A stretch of 64,000 bases of DNA from Mytilus trossulus (taxonomy: Eukaryota > Mollusca > Bivalvia > Mytilida > Mytilidae). This document shows positions 12,513 through 24,370 of the stretch, in pieces. The notes beneath the pieces were generated by a model. The model had not been told where the DNA came from, made no database searches, and was given only the letters and a program-made list of their open reading frames with translations. The stretch is taken from positions 50,423,973 to 50,487,972 of the forward strand of contig NC_086384.1 in the NCBI RefSeq assembly GCF_036588685.1. Reading direction: 5' to 3'. The position numbers and the translations under genes were made by a program. Every line of letters starts with the position of its first letter. Position 1 is the stretch's first letter.

Positions 12513-12556
12513 TACCAGAGGCGCGTTTAGTCTACATCAGACTCATCAGTGACGCT
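12513..12556 (-). ncRNA. Hammerhead ribozyme, decayed
   Basis: The minus strand keeps CTGATGA and the stem II hairpin, but the conserved CGAAA after stem II reads CTAAA, and the cleavage triplet is CTC. It is therefore expected to be inactive. It forms the second border of the retrozyme-like unit. Confidence 0.6.
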
Positions 12557-12590
12557 CATATCAAAATATTTATAAAATATACCTTGTGTG

Positions 12591-12855
12591 TGACATGTGT
12601 CACCTTTTGATGTTATGTCTCTGTTATGTCGTTGTTCTCTTATATTTAATACGTTCCCTCAGTTTTAGTTTGTTACCCCTATTTTGTTTTTTCCGATCGA
12701 TTTACGAGTAGTGAGTAGCAGTATACTACTGTTGCCTTTATAGTTGATGTGATTCCCTCAGTACAAAACTACTGTTGCCTTTATTCATGCTTCTGTTGAT
12801 ATTGATGTTGTTCAATATTTTGAAACATATGCAGCAGTTTATAATTATGCATAGT
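12591..12855. repeat. Interspersed repeat and end of the left duplicated block
   Basis: ttatgtctctgttatgtcgt, ttccctcagttttagtttgt and the repeated string actactgttgccttta match, in reverse, the repeat at 43440-43700; they are shared with 56240-56340 of the right copy. The block ends with gcagtttataattatgcatag, matching 56370-56395. No gene seen. Confidence 0.65.
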
Positions 12856-13384
12856 AGGTACACATAAATTGACTTGGGGAGAAACACATGGAACTTTTTC
12901 GAAACATCACTTCGTTTATATTCTCTAAAATAAGATAAACGATAATAATTTGCAATATATGCATTTCGAATAATTATGTCTCGTCTAGTATGCTCAGTTT
13001 AAAATATCTAACATTTAATAAAAGCGCACACTGGATAAGGAGTCCGGGCATTTTAACATTTTTACAGATTAATATACGCAAAAAAAAAACGTGTTGAACC
13101 ATATATAAAGGATGTCACATATAACAAATGGAGAAAATAAAAACCCCATGTAACAATCGACACAAAATATACAACATAAAGGATGTCAATATTGAACACA
13201 GAGCAAATTAAAAACCTCATGCTACAATTGACAACAGACCAAATAAATACAGTCTTCAAAGCGTAAAATAGCAAACAAGATGAAGCAAAATGGACTTTGT
13301 ACTCGGTACTGAAATCTGATATTACATGTCCAATCACTTCTGAAGACACAATGTTGATACTGACAAAAGTTAAGATTGCTTGAA
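12856..13384. other. No gene seen
   Basis: AT-rich, with one minus-strand open frame (13062-13439) that has no domain and runs into repeat sequence. I treat it as chance. Confidence 0.5.
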
Positions 13385-14024
13385 TAAAGAAATTAAATTT
13401 TACCTCGGGAATAGATAACCTTAGCTGTATTTGGCACAACTTTTAGAACTTTTGGTTTCAATTGTCTTCAACAATGTTCAACTTCGTATTTTATTTGACC
13501 TTTTTAACTTTTTGGGAATCGAGCGTCACTGATGAGTCTTGGGTAGACGAAATGTGCGTCTTGCGTTAATATAAAATTTAATCCTTGTATCTATGATGAG
13601 TTTATTGTCAGAAAGATAGTCACTTGAAAAATAGAAGCTCAAGCATAATTTAATCTTAAGCTAACCAGAGAGGCGAAAACACCAAGAACATATTTAGGCT
13701 AATAAGTCAAAAACATACTGATAACCTATTGGCATAGAACAGCGACAAAACTGTACAACAGCACGAACTCCAACGACCCTGCTACACACATAACATTAAT
13801 TAAAGTGGAGAAATTTCACGAATAACCAATACAATCAAGTATTTCACAATTATTTCCATGTATAAAATATGTGTTAACGTAATGACATCTGTTAATGTAT
13901 AGGGTAGCTTAATTTTGGAATATTAAAACCAACCTTAAAATACCACTAAACAGATCATTATATATAAGAAAAACGAAAAATTATTCGTATTTCATTTCTT
14001 GGTGAAAACTGTCTCATTGATGTA
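13385..14024 (+). repeat. Repeat shared with 38100-38758; left flank of the nested transposon
   Basis: Sequence from tacctcgggaata to gtctcattgatgta is collinear over 640 bp with 38110-38758. It includes a hammerhead motif, a gctaaccagagaggcgaaa string and the cttggtgaaaactgtctcat string directly before the transposon. The two copies make it possible to see the pre-insertion state of the nested element. Confidence 0.8.
13522..13566 (+). ncRNA. Hammerhead ribozyme, type I
   Basis: agcgtca, CTGATGA, stem II GTCT-TGGGT-AGAC, GAAA, a three-pair stem III (with a U-G pair) closed by two bases, GTC cleavage triplet, then ttgcgt, which pairs with the first strand with one C/U mismatch. All core nucleotides are conserved. 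The motif lies on the plus strand, unlike most other copies in the window. Confidence 0.75.
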
Positions 14025-14050
14025 CAGTACTTGCAACCTTAGGCGTTACT
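14025..14050 (+). repeat. Outer element left terminal inverted repeat
   Basis: 26 bases beginning CAGTACTTGCAACCTTAGG; perfect inverse of 24957-24982. TA precedes it. Confidence 0.9.
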
Positions 14051-14230
14051 GTTTGACGTGAACTTGACTAATCGGTGAATGATCGGTGACGGATGTTTGA
14101 CTGATCGATGACTGATCGGTGATCGGTGACCCATAGGATCCGTCAGATAAGTCAAATAACCTATGTGGGAGTTACCGTGACAACGGTCATCGATCGATCA
14201 GTAAATCAAATTTATGCACGGATCGGACGG
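14051..14230. repeat. Left subterminal GATC-rich repeats of the outer element
   Basis: gacgtgaacttgactaatcg is followed by several gatcggtga and gatcgatgac units. The same strings occur in the same strand orientation near the right end (24800-24955), so they are direct, not inverted, subterminal repeats. Such arrays often hold transposase binding sites; that role is inferred. Confidence 0.7.
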
Positions 14231-14529
14231 ATACGTATATATTAAAATTCTTATGTAAACCGAACTCAACAGTGTTTACGATCCATGAACGCGGACCTCG
14301 ACGAAGACACCATAGTTTACACGTTAATTTGGTTGCAATAAAAAAGTAAAAATAGTATAACAGTTATATTAGATGCTTAATTAAAGCCTTAAATTGTTTC
14401 TGTTGATTAATAGTTTTGTATTAAATATTGTAAACATTAGAAACATAATTTAATACATAATATGTCTCAGTTAATATGAACTTCTACCTACGAAAATGCC
14501 GATAATCCGCCATTGAAGTTTTGAACTAT

Positions 14530-17500
14530 TATTTTGTGGAATAAGAATGCAGTTATTTAATATTTTGATAAAAATTATCAACCGCAATATGATTTCAGTA
14601 CTTTTTGTTCTTCAGGCTTGGTTGTTCTTCATAAATTATGTTTACTTTAGGGAATAAGATATTAAATTTATGTACGTGTTGCGTAAAATGCAAATTTTTC
14701 TTCTAATATTTGAAAATGTTGTAACTTCAATTTCAATCTGTTGCTATACATTCCTTTTATTGACAAATTTTGTATAAAATTTGAATATTTGAAGAAGTAT
14801 CTTTTTACTTTTAATTTTGTTGAACCAGAATGCAATCTTTTCTTCATTTGAATGGAAATTATTGACCACTATTTGATTTTTTCACTGTATATAGTTAAAA
14901 ATTAATGTTTTATTTATAAAGTTTAAAGAATGTCAGAGAAATTATACAAAATTTATTCGCATTCTTTAAAATATCCAAAATTGTTTTTCTTTTTATTGAA
15001 TATGCCTACGTTAAGGAAAAAAATCTAAAATTTTTGTATAAGTTGCCTAGAATGCAAATATTTCTTTATTTTACTAAAAAAATTTTGACCGCCATTGTAT
15101 TTTTGTACTTTTTATAGATTAGAATAGGGTTTTTTTCATGAAATTAAAAGAGTGTCAGAGAAATCATACTAAAATTTTATTCGCGTTGTTTAAAATAACC
15201 AAAATTTGTCTTCTATTTATAAAAAAATGATGCTATTTTAATTGAAATCACTCATTTTTACCATCTTGAGACAAGTCATCTAATCAGAATTGAGATATAC
15301 TGAGAATTTAAATACTTTAACTTTTATTTTTGTTGAATAAGAATACAGTTATTGATTGATTTTGATACAAATTATTAACCGTCATATCATCTGAGTACTT
15401 TTTGTCCATCAGAATTGACTGTTCTTCATAAAAAAATGCCTACGATAAGGAAAAAAATATTTAATTTTTTTACGCATTGCCTAAAATTCAAATATCTCTT
15501 CATTTTACTAAAAATTATTGACCGCCATTGGATTTTTTGTACTTTTTATAGATTAAAATAGTTTTGTTTATGAAATTAAAAGAGTGTCAGAGAAATCATA
15601 CTAATATTTTATTCGCATTGTTAAAAATAACCAAAATTAGTCTTCTTTTTATTAGAAATGATGCTATTATATTTGAAATCAGTTATTTCTACCATCTTGA
15701 GACAAGTCATCTAATCAGAATTGAGATATACTGAAAATTTATATACTTAAACTTTTATTTTTGATGAATAAGAATGCAGTTGTTGATTTATTTTGATACA
15801 CATTATTAACCGTCATATGATTTCAGTACTGTTTGTACATCAGAATTGTCTGTTCTTCATAAAATATGCCTATGTTAAGGAAAAAAATATTTAATTTTTG
15901 TACGCGTTGCCTAAAATGCAAATATTTCTTCATTTTACTAAAAATTATTGACCGCCATTGGATTTTTGTACTTTTCATAGATTAGAATAGGTTTTTGTTT
16001 CATGAAATTAAAAGAGTGTCAGAGAAATCATATTAATATTTTATTCGCATTGTTAAAAATAACCAAAATATGTCTTCTTTTTATTAAAAATGATGCTATT
16101 TTATTTGAAATCAGTCATTTTTACCATCTTGAGACAAGTCATCTGATCAGAATTGAGATATACTGAAAATTTATATACTTAAACTTTTATTTTTGTGGAA
16201 TAAGAATGCAGTTATTGATTTATTTTGATACACATTATTTACCGTCATATCATCTCAGTACTTTTTGTACATCAGAATTGGCTGTTCTTCATAAAATATG
16301 CCTATGTTAAGGAAAAAAATATTTAATTTTTGTACGCGTTGCCTAAAATGCAAATATTTCTTCATTTTACTAAAAATTATTGACCGCCATTGGATTTTTG
16401 TACTTTTCATAGATTAGAATAGGTTTTTGTTTCATGAAATTAAAAGAGTGTCAGAGAAATCATACTAAAATTTTATTCGCGTTGTTTAAAATAACCAAAA
16501 TTAGTCTTCTTTTTATTAAAAATGATGCTATTTTATTTGAAATCAGTCTTTTTTACCATCTTGAGACAAGTCATCTGATCAGAATTGAGATATAATGAGA
16601 ATTAAAATACTTAAACTTTTTGTTTTTGTTGAATAAGAATGCAGTTGTTGATTAAGTTTGATACAAATTATTAACCGTCATATGATTTCAGTACTTTTTG
16701 TACATCACAATAGACTGTTTTTCATAAAATATGCCTATGATAAGGAAAAAAATATTAAATTTTTGTACGCGTTGCCTAAAATGCAAATATTTCTTAATTT
16801 TACTAAAAATTATTGACCGCCATCAGATTTTTGTACTTTTTATAGATAAGAATAGGTTTTATTTCATGAAATTAAAAGAGTGAAAGAGAAATCATACTAA
16901 AATTGTATTCGCATTGTTTAAAATAACCAAAATTAGTCTTCTTTTTATTAAAAATGATGCTATTTTATTTGAAATCAGTCTTTTTTACCATCTTGAGACA
17001 AGTCATCTAATCAGAATTGAGATATACTGAGAATTTTAATACTTAAACTTTTATTTTTGTTGAATAAGAATGCAGTTGTTGATTTATTTTGATACAAATT
17101 ATTAACCGTCATATGATTTGAGTACTGTTTGTACATCAAGATTGGCTGTTCTTCATAAAATATGCTTACTTTAAGATAAAGATATTTAATTTTTGTATGC
17201 GTTGCCTAAAATGCAAATATTTTACTAAAAATTATTGACCGCCATTGGATTTTTTTGTACCTTTTATAGATTAGAAAAGTTTTTTTCACGAAATTAAAAG
17301 AGTGTCAGAGAAATCATACCAATATTTTATTTGCATTGTTAGAAATAACCAAAATAAATACTTTTTGTTAGAAATGATGCTATTTTATTTGAAATCAGTT
17401 ATTTTTACAATCTTGAGACAAGTTTTCTAATCAGAATTGAGATATAATGAGAATTAAAATACTTAAACTTTTATTTTTTGTGGAATAAGAATGCAGTTAT

Positions 17501-18020
17501 TGATTTCTTTTGATACACATTATTAACTGTCATATCATCTGAGAACTTTTTGTCCATCAGAATTGACTGTTCTTCATAAAATATGCCTACGTTTAGGAAA
17601 AAAATATTTAATTTTTGTACGCGTTGCCTAAAATGTAAATATTTCTTCATTTTACTAAAAATTATTGACCGCCATTGCATTTTGTACTTTCTATAGATTA
17701 GAATAGTTTTTATTTCATGAAATTAAAAGAGTGTCAGAGAAATCATACTAAAATTTTATTCGCATTGTTTAAAATAACCAAAATTAGTCTTCTTTTTATC
17801 AAAAATGATGCTATTTTATTTGAAATCAGTCATTTTTACCATCTTGAGACAAGTCATCTAATCAGAATTGAGATATACTGAAAATTTATATACTTAAACT
17901 TTTATTTTTGATGAATAAGAATGCAGTTGTTGATTTATTTTGATACACATTATTAACCGTCATATGATTTCAGTACTTTTTGTACATCAGAATTGGCTGT
18001 TCTTCATAAAATATAGCTAT
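14530..18020. repeat. Tandem array, about 8 units of about 430 bp
   Basis: The anchor string ttgaccgccattg recurs at about 15085, 15518, 15948, 16380, 16813, 17235 and 17665, giving steps of 422-433 bp. Other anchors (gtacgcgttgcctaaaatgc, gagtgtcagagaaatcat, catcttgagacaagtcatct) recur in the same order. The first units (14530-15060) are the most diverged, the later ones the most alike, as expected if the array grew from one end. No open frame is conserved. The last unit is interrupted at 18020 by the nested transposon and resumes at 24149. Confidence 0.92.
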
Positions 18021-18192
18021 TCTGTTATCCGGCGTGACGTAGCAGCCGGTAGTTACAGCATCCGGGCATCACTGTAGGTGACGCTTTTCCCTAGATACTC
18101 CAATCACCGCTAATGGTCAGTGGTAATACCCGAGGGTAAGTTAATTGAGATAACACTTTACATTTATTAATTAAGGTGTAAACAATAATTAG

Positions 18193-21134
18193 ATGGCATA
18201 CAATTATTTTGATAAGCTAGACAGTGTGGCACAAGGTCGTTATAGTACCAAATTAGTGTTAATTAACAGTGATGAATGTCCATACAAGTTCCCTGCAGGT
18301 GTTTGGAAAAATAACCCATCTTGTTGGCCAGATCTCCAGTTTGGAGATGTGTATTCATATTTAATTGACTCGCCAGGTATTTAGAATTAAAAATTATTAA
18401 GCTGAGCACACCTATAGATAACTTTAATTATTTTTTCCGGTTTTGAAGAATAAGGGTGTGCCGATTTATGCAGTGATATATTAGTATGAAACATATATAT
18501 GTCTCTGTGTATTAAAAGTAAGCAGAAAAATAATAAACACATCCTTGAAATAACTAACAAAATATAAAAAAGTATATATTCACGGCGATATTATTTAGAA
18601 CTAAACACAGATTGATACATATGTAATATAGATTTATTGTGTAGCAAAGTTAATTTGGTTATAATTCTGTTCTTTTAAGTTTGATTTAAAAAACAAAAAT
18701 TAAATGTAAAGGACGCGGACCATGATAGAAGTTGTTATAAATAAAGATGAGATGGCACATCTTTGGCAATAAACTTTGCACAGTGGGTGATTTCCTCCCA
18801 GGTCAGGTGTGAAAGGATAGATTTATTATATTCGTTTAGTGTCCATGTAAACTTTAATTAATACACGAAGTTATAATTATGATATGTGTCAAGTTTTTAA
18901 AATGACATGAAGCTGAAGATATAGATTAAAATAAAAAGTGAATAACTTTTAAGAATGTTACAGAATATTACTTTAATTTATTAGGAATAATACTAGGTTA
19001 CGTATTAAATGTTTTAAACATGTGTTTTAAAATATTTGTCAGTTATGCTGAAAATTAAATAATGTACAAAAAAATGTACAAAGCTCCTTGTATGCTTAAG
19101 GTACTATGGAACAGAATAAATTCTTTTAGCCTTCGCCTTTTTACAAAAATCTGTTATTTTTTTTTCTAGTAATTTAAATTGTTTTTGCTTATACCGGTAT
19201 CTTGACATATATGTGTACCATATTTAGAGTGAACTTTTTAAAAAGGTTAATATTGGAACCTATTAAATTTAAATTGAATATAGGACAGTAAATACACCCA
19301 GCCGCAAGGACTCATTCTTATGTTAGTCAATATATGATTTTCAGGCATTTTTACCCGAGCAAGTATGAAATCCTATAAGAGTTTGGATGCCCACAACTAT
19401 TTTCAGTCAGGATGGGTTCAGACAGTTTACAGCTATAAGCCTGCCACCAGTGCATACACTATACTGAAAGCAGATGTTAGGCCTTCACAAAGACTGAACG
19501 AGGAACCTCATCACCCATGGGTTGCCCTCTCTGGAGATGGTTCAGTAGCCGTGGCTCACTGCAATTGCATGGCAGGGTAGGTTTTAAAATCGTATTGAAA
19601 TCATTTATATTTATTATATGCATTCAGGTTACTTTGAAGGTTGTTCTCTTTTTTTTTTATTTGCTTACGACGGTTAATGTAAAGACAGTAAAAAAGTAAT
19701 GGAAAAAAGGTCACAATATTTTTTTATGTATGAAACTTGTCATAATAGTCTGTACACATATATCTCTAGATAGCAAAACAAAAATCCTATTTTTTTTTTA
19801 GGCTTGCAGAATCATGTTCCCATATTGCAGCCCTTCTCTTCAAAGTAGAAGCCGCTGTGAGACTGGGATATACCACTAAACTTTGCACTGAGCTACCATG
19901 CAAGTGGAATGCTGATTTCGTTAAAAAGGTACAGCCTGCGCCCGTAAAAGACATTCAATTCTATAAAACCAGCTGTATAAACAAAGCAAAGAAGGTAAAA
20001 GTTCGACATTTGTCATCAACCCAACAAGAACAACAGACTCTTCTTCAAACTTTGCATGCTTGTAACAGCAAACCTGTGGTTTTAAGTACATTTGACAACT
20101 TCTCTGACAAATTTCACTGGCAAAAAACTGTTTCCTCAGATCCGATTGTACCACAATGTCTTAGATCTCTGTACAAGACAGAGTATGCAGACTTCACAAA
20201 AATATATTTAAGCAGGAAATGCTCCGAAATTAATGATAGTTACAGCATGAATAAAGAGACAATCATGTATATCTACGATGTTACTCAAAAACAGAGCTCA
20301 TCTTTAACATGGCATGAACAACGCATTGGTCGAATAACATCTTCAGTAGTGTACAGTGTTTTACATACAGATTTCAACAATCCAGCGCCATCACTACTTA
20401 AAACTTTGTGTAACCCTAGTTCAAAATCACTTGATCATGTACCTGCAATTCATTGGGGTAAAGAAAATGAAAAAGTTGCGCTGCATCAGTACAGTGCAAC
20501 CATGAAGACACAACATCAACATTTTAATATGAGTTCTGCAGGCTTCCTAATTTCTAAAGAAACCCCTTTTATTGGTGCTAGTGCTGACTCTGTAGCCAGC
20601 TGTTCCTGTCACGGAAATAGAGTTATAGAGGTCAAATGTCCGTTCAGTCACAAGGAATCGACATTACAGGAGTATGTAAAAGACCCTTCATCCTGCATTG
20701 TGGCTAATGGCAGAGAGGTGAAGACTACACACAAATATTACTATCAAATCCAGCTTCATATGTACGAGCATGATGTAAATTTATGTGACTTGGTAATTTA
20801 TACATCAAAGGTAACAGCGATATTTTATATTTTACGCAATGACATCTTCATTAAAGATATGATAACAAAACTGAAAGATTTTCACATTCGTCATGTGATG
20901 ACAGAATTATTGACGAGACAATTGGAAAACAAGATTAAACAAGTACCTTTGAGAAATGATAAATTGTATTGCTACTGCCGATCAAAGGATGATGGAAAGG
21001 AGAATATGATTGGTTGTGACAACCCACAATGTAAAACTCAGTGGTATCATCTTAAATGTTTAAAAATGAAAAGAATACCAAAAGGACAATGGTTATGCAA
21101 AGACTGTAAAAACATTCCCGTTACTAGCTCTTAA
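18193..21134 (+). CDS. Transposon-encoded SWIM zinc finger-YqaJ nuclease-PHD finger protein (three exons)
   Basis: The exons join as 18193-18376, 19345-19576 and 19802-21134, each with GT-AG borders (CAG/GTATTT, TTTTCAG/G; CAGG/GTAGGT, TTTTAG/G) and compatible phases, giving 582 residues. A SWIM finger is completed across the second junction: C134-x-C136-x7-C144-x-H146. A YqaJ/lambda-exonuclease-type nuclease core spans about 307-482 with WHEQRIGRITSS, WGKENE (E360/E362), the GASADS Asp at 401, the IEVKCP Glu415 and Lys417, and QIQ at 454, so the metal-binding set looks complete. Residues 528-575 form a C4HC3 PHD finger of ING type (CYC, MIGCDN, WYH, GQWLCKDC). In ISL2EU elements this second protein accompanies the transposase; its exact role in transposition is unproven. 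A nuclear, DNA-end-processing role is likely. An AATAAA overlaps the stop and another lies at 21551. Confidence 0.9.
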
Positions 21135-21606
21135 TAAATACTTTTGCATGTGGACCTGTCACCATCAGAGACGTATATAACAGTGTTCAACTTTTGTAGT
21201 TATTTATTGTTACAATTCTGTTTTTGGAGACCATTACAGCAAATTTCCTAATGCATGTAAAGGAAAACTTTGTTGGCTTGTTTGCTTTGTTTGTATAATT
21301 GTTGACACAAAGGCATAGTTAAACTGTATAAATAATATTTGAATTTAATTGGGTGTTATCCTAATGATTGTACAATATGAAAACAAAGCAAGCAAGTTAA
21401 CTTAAGTCTTGCTCTACATGCTGTAGGAAATGAGCTGTAAATGTTGAACTCAACAACAGTCAGATATTGATCATAAGTGCATGCATATATGTAACCTAGA
21501 ACTACATATATTTTTTATTTACTATGTATATACAGTCAATATTTGAAAATAATAAACATTTATCATTCAGCCACTCTAAAAAGGATGTTCTAAATTAGAG
21601 GTATTG
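21135..21606. terminator. Convergent 3' region with polyadenylation signals for both genes
   Basis: The 472 bp between the two stop codons hold AATAAA on the plus strand at 21133-21138 and 21551-21556, and on the minus strand at 21514-21519 (88 bp past the transposase stop). The 3' ends of the two transcripts would therefore overlap tail to tail. No open frame of note. Confidence 0.5.
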
Positions 21607-23968
21607 TTAATCACTTTCTTCATTGTAGACTATTCCTTCCCCCATGTTGGTTAATGATCCGCAAATGCGGACGAGTTTGTCTATTCGAGCTTGCTTCTTG
21701 GTGGATGCCTCATCGGTGGTTGATTTAAGCATATTGATTGGTATAGTCCCTTGTAGAATTTTGTACCGGTTTTTCATCAAACCGATCACTCTCTCAATAT
21801 GAATTCTGATGCTGCTCATTTTACGCGATGTTTCAACTTCCTCTGCAGATAACTGTGATTTTCCCTTTGTAAAAGCCGGAATTATAAGTTCTGCAGAGCA
21901 TACACTGGCAAAGTCGTCTTGAAGAGTAAAGCCTCTATCTGCAAGAATTTGATCACCTGGGTGATGATATATTGAACTTATAAACCCAGATGACCTCACA
22001 ATTTCGGTGTCTGACACTCTACCGCCCCATACTTCAGATAAAAATGTTATTGAACCTAAAGGGCTACAGCCAATTAAAACTTTAACAGTACTGTGCTTTT
22101 TATAGTTGGAGTAGCATTTTGCTCTGGCGTTTAATTTTTTTGGTCTATCTATAAATATTTCAAAACAGTCTATTATACATGTTAGTCGAGGGTATTTGAC
22201 CTTGAAAACACTTGGTAATGTACGTTTCATTGTTTCACGATCAGGCCAGTGTATCAGAAAGTCAAGCTTTGTACTCATTAGGTCAATCCACCTCCAGAAC
22301 ATGTCATGAAGAGTAGAAGAAGGAATTCCACATTGGTCTGCAATATACTCAAACGGCATATCTAACTTTAATTTAACTAATGTCACAAAGAATTGATCAC
22401 GCAATGCCAATTTACTTGCTAGAGGCGTTCTTGTCATAAATGTCTGCAAAAATGTAAATACGGACAGGAAAACATCCCACTTCAAACCAGTATAAAAATT
22501 GGATTTGACGTCATTGTTTTCAATGATAGAGGAAGAAAGTCTAAGCGTTGTTATCTGAGAAGAGAGTTTATCATTTTCCTGTATCAGACGGTCTCGTTCT
22601 GATCGTAAGTTGTCCATTTCACTATAAATCATTTCCCGTTCAGATGAGGTAACGGGTCTGTGTATGGCAGACGATCCCCTAGCAGGTGATTCCATGAAAG
22701 CATGATTAAGATACGGCATCGGTGATAACGGCGAAGTTGCTATATTTTCCTTCTTTTGTCTTAAAGGTGAACATGGTGTTGCTTCATACATAATACATGT
22801 TTCAGGGGTTGAAAGATTTTGGTCAAATTTCACCCTTTTCACTGCTAAATCTGGTGATGTGAAGTGGATTTTCCTTTTAGCTACGTTTTCATAACGCTCT
22901 ATTTTTTTCTGTTGAACTGTCTTTGTATTGGTTACAGCAAAGGAGAACACAGAAGGTACATAGTCAGGGTGGTCGTGATCTTCATTTGGTTTACCTGAAA
23001 TATTATATTTTCTCAATTCAGTTAATGGAAAAAAAATTGATTAGAGGTTAGATAGTCTAGATATATTTTTAAATACAAGTACTATACAAATAGTTCAAAT
23101 CGAGAGGTGTATTTATTTGAATTTGTTTTGATTTTAAACAGCGTATTTTAATGACCAATAAATTCAAGGTAACATTTAAATTCGGGTTTCACTTGTCTTA
23201 ATGCAAACACAATACTTATTTATGTTAATGTGGTCAGAATCACCTTTCTGTTAATTAGTTTCAATTCAAGATAAACAGTTCGTATGTTATCAGACTGATC
23301 AACTTATTAGCACCTTCTAAAAACAGCTTGATTCTAAATTTTATCTTTGCCAGATGACCACATCTACCTGTTATCTTTGATGTTTATAATTTTAATATCG
23401 CAATTAATTTCAACAGGAATACGATCGTGGCTAATCAAACAAGATATACAATCGCACATGGCTTGGGATTCATTAAAATAATTTCTAATATCCATTTGAC
23501 TTCAAAATGTTTTATTTTACATCAATTATAAAGGTATTGCAAACGGACTTAAAATAAGTTAAATTAAATGAAAAATATTCAAAAACAGGATTTTAAAAAC
23601 TTGTCTTTAGGACTTAAAAAATAACAAGACGGTAAGTGCTGAAAAAATATTATTTGAAGGTGTGTGTTTGTGAGTTGAAATAAAACAGTTAAGATGGTGT
23701 ATCTGTATGTTTTAAACAGAGTAATTAATTAATTTATAATCATTTTAAACATGAAGTGAAATACAAATGTATTACCTGTGATGAAATGCTCGCTACATAT
23801 TACTGAGTGTTTTGTTGGAACCCACGGTGTACCGTCTGGTTTGTCTCTTTTAAGTGCAGCTAACCACTTAATTTGTCTGTCGGCATTTCTAGGAAATCTA
23901 AAGAATGATAATCTTTTCAGCATCAAGTTGTGATTTTTACAGCCAACTGCACAACATGACTTGGGCAT
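21607..23968 (-). CDS. THAP-domain DDE transposase of the ISL2EU element (two exons)
   Basis: Exon 1 is 23968-23776 and exon 2 is 22994-21607, with donor CACAG/GTAATA and acceptor TTTCAG/GT; phases match and give 526 residues. The THAP zinc finger (1-81) is split by the intron: C5, C10, Trp35, C58, H61 and, across the junction, the DYVPSVF box with Pro78. A basic, low-complexity linker is followed by a coiled coil at about 182-217 (SEREMIYSEMDNLRSERDRL), a helix-turn-helix at about 261-307 (RDQFFVTLVKLKLDMPFEYI), then a DDE_4 catalytic domain with Asp340 (CIIDCFEI), Asp417 (ILADRGF) and Glu465 (HIERVIG). All key residues are present and no stop or frameshift is seen, so the gene may be functional. 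It is convergent with the YqaJ gene. Confidence 0.92.
23017..23728 (-). other. Intron of the transposase gene; no other gene seen
   Basis: The intron runs 23775-22995 (781 bp), is AT-rich and shows no open frame or repeat. The frames at its two edges are intronic read-through of the exons. Confidence 0.75.
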
Positions 23969-24135
23969 GTTTCAATTAAAATAACAATATAAGACACAGG
24001 TGCATTCACGACAAATTCTTTATTAAAAATGAGCATCTGCCCTATTATCTATACATCAAAGCTTCACCTCCTTGACATCGGAAATCGGCGTAACTAGGAA
24101 AGGGAGATTACTCGTTTTGAAAATGCCCGTATGTT

Positions 24136-24148
24136 CGGATAACAGAAT
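24136..24148. repeat. Right terminal inverted repeat and AT target duplication of the nested element
   Basis: CGGATAACAGA is the inverse of 18021-18031; the following AT matches 18019-18020. Confidence 0.88.
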
Positions 24149-24370
24149 GGTAAGGACAAAAATATTTAATTTTTGTACGCGTTGCCTTAAATGCAAATAT
24201 TTCTTCATTTTGCTAAAAATTATTGACCACCCTTGGATTTTTGTACTCTTTATAGATTAGAATAGGTTTTTTTTATGAAATTGAGAGTGTCAGATAAATT
24301 TTACTTACATTTTATTTCGTGTTGTTTAAAATATTCAAAATTAGTCTTCTTTTTATTAAAATTTTATAGG
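24149..24370. repeat. Remainder of the split 430-bp array unit
   Basis: gtaaggacaaaaatatttaa, gtacgcgttgccttaaatgc, attattgaccaccc and gtgtcagataaat continue the array unit broken at 18020. It is more diverged than the units on the left side, as expected for the edge unit of an array. Similarity stops near 24370. Confidence 0.85.

Larger units (their letters stand above)
12141..12590 (-). mobile_element. Retrozyme-like unit with two hammerhead motifs
   Basis: A unit read on the minus strand has a hammerhead motif at 12178-12223 and a second, mutated one at 12513-12556, about 334 bp apart. Between them is the body shared with other copies (gagcattgaggatccaaaat; ccaccagcagtggcatcgac). The right copy of the duplicated block lacks this unit, so it inserted after the duplication. 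Two ribozymes in the same direction flanking one body is the layout of hammerhead retrozymes, and related motifs occur in Penelope-like element terminal repeats. Confidence 0.7.
18021..24146. mobile_element. Nested autonomous ISL2EU-type DNA transposon, 6126 bp
   Basis: The ends read TCTGTTATCCG at 18021-18031 and the exact inverse at 24136-24146. Beyond these 11 bp the inverted similarity continues imperfectly (ttttccctagatactcc at left, inverse of ggcgtaactaggaaaggg at right). AT flanks both ends (18019-18020, 24147-24148). Removing the element restores gctAtggtaagg, which matches the array consensus cctatgttaagg. It encodes two convergent spliced genes, a THAP-DDE_4 transposase and a YqaJ-type nuclease. 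This pair, together with a 2-bp duplication, is the hallmark of ISL2EU elements, relatives of PIF/Harbinger. Confidence 0.9.

Noticed and set aside
13062..13439. Minus-strand open frame of 125 codons rich in hydrophobic residues
   Set aside because: It runs into a dispersed repeat (13385 onward); its other copy at 38.1 kb does not keep the frame.
18021..24146. Host gene interpretation of the YqaJ/PHD and THAP proteins
   Set aside because: Both genes lie between matching inverted termini with a target duplication and interrupt a satellite unit, so they belong to a transposon.
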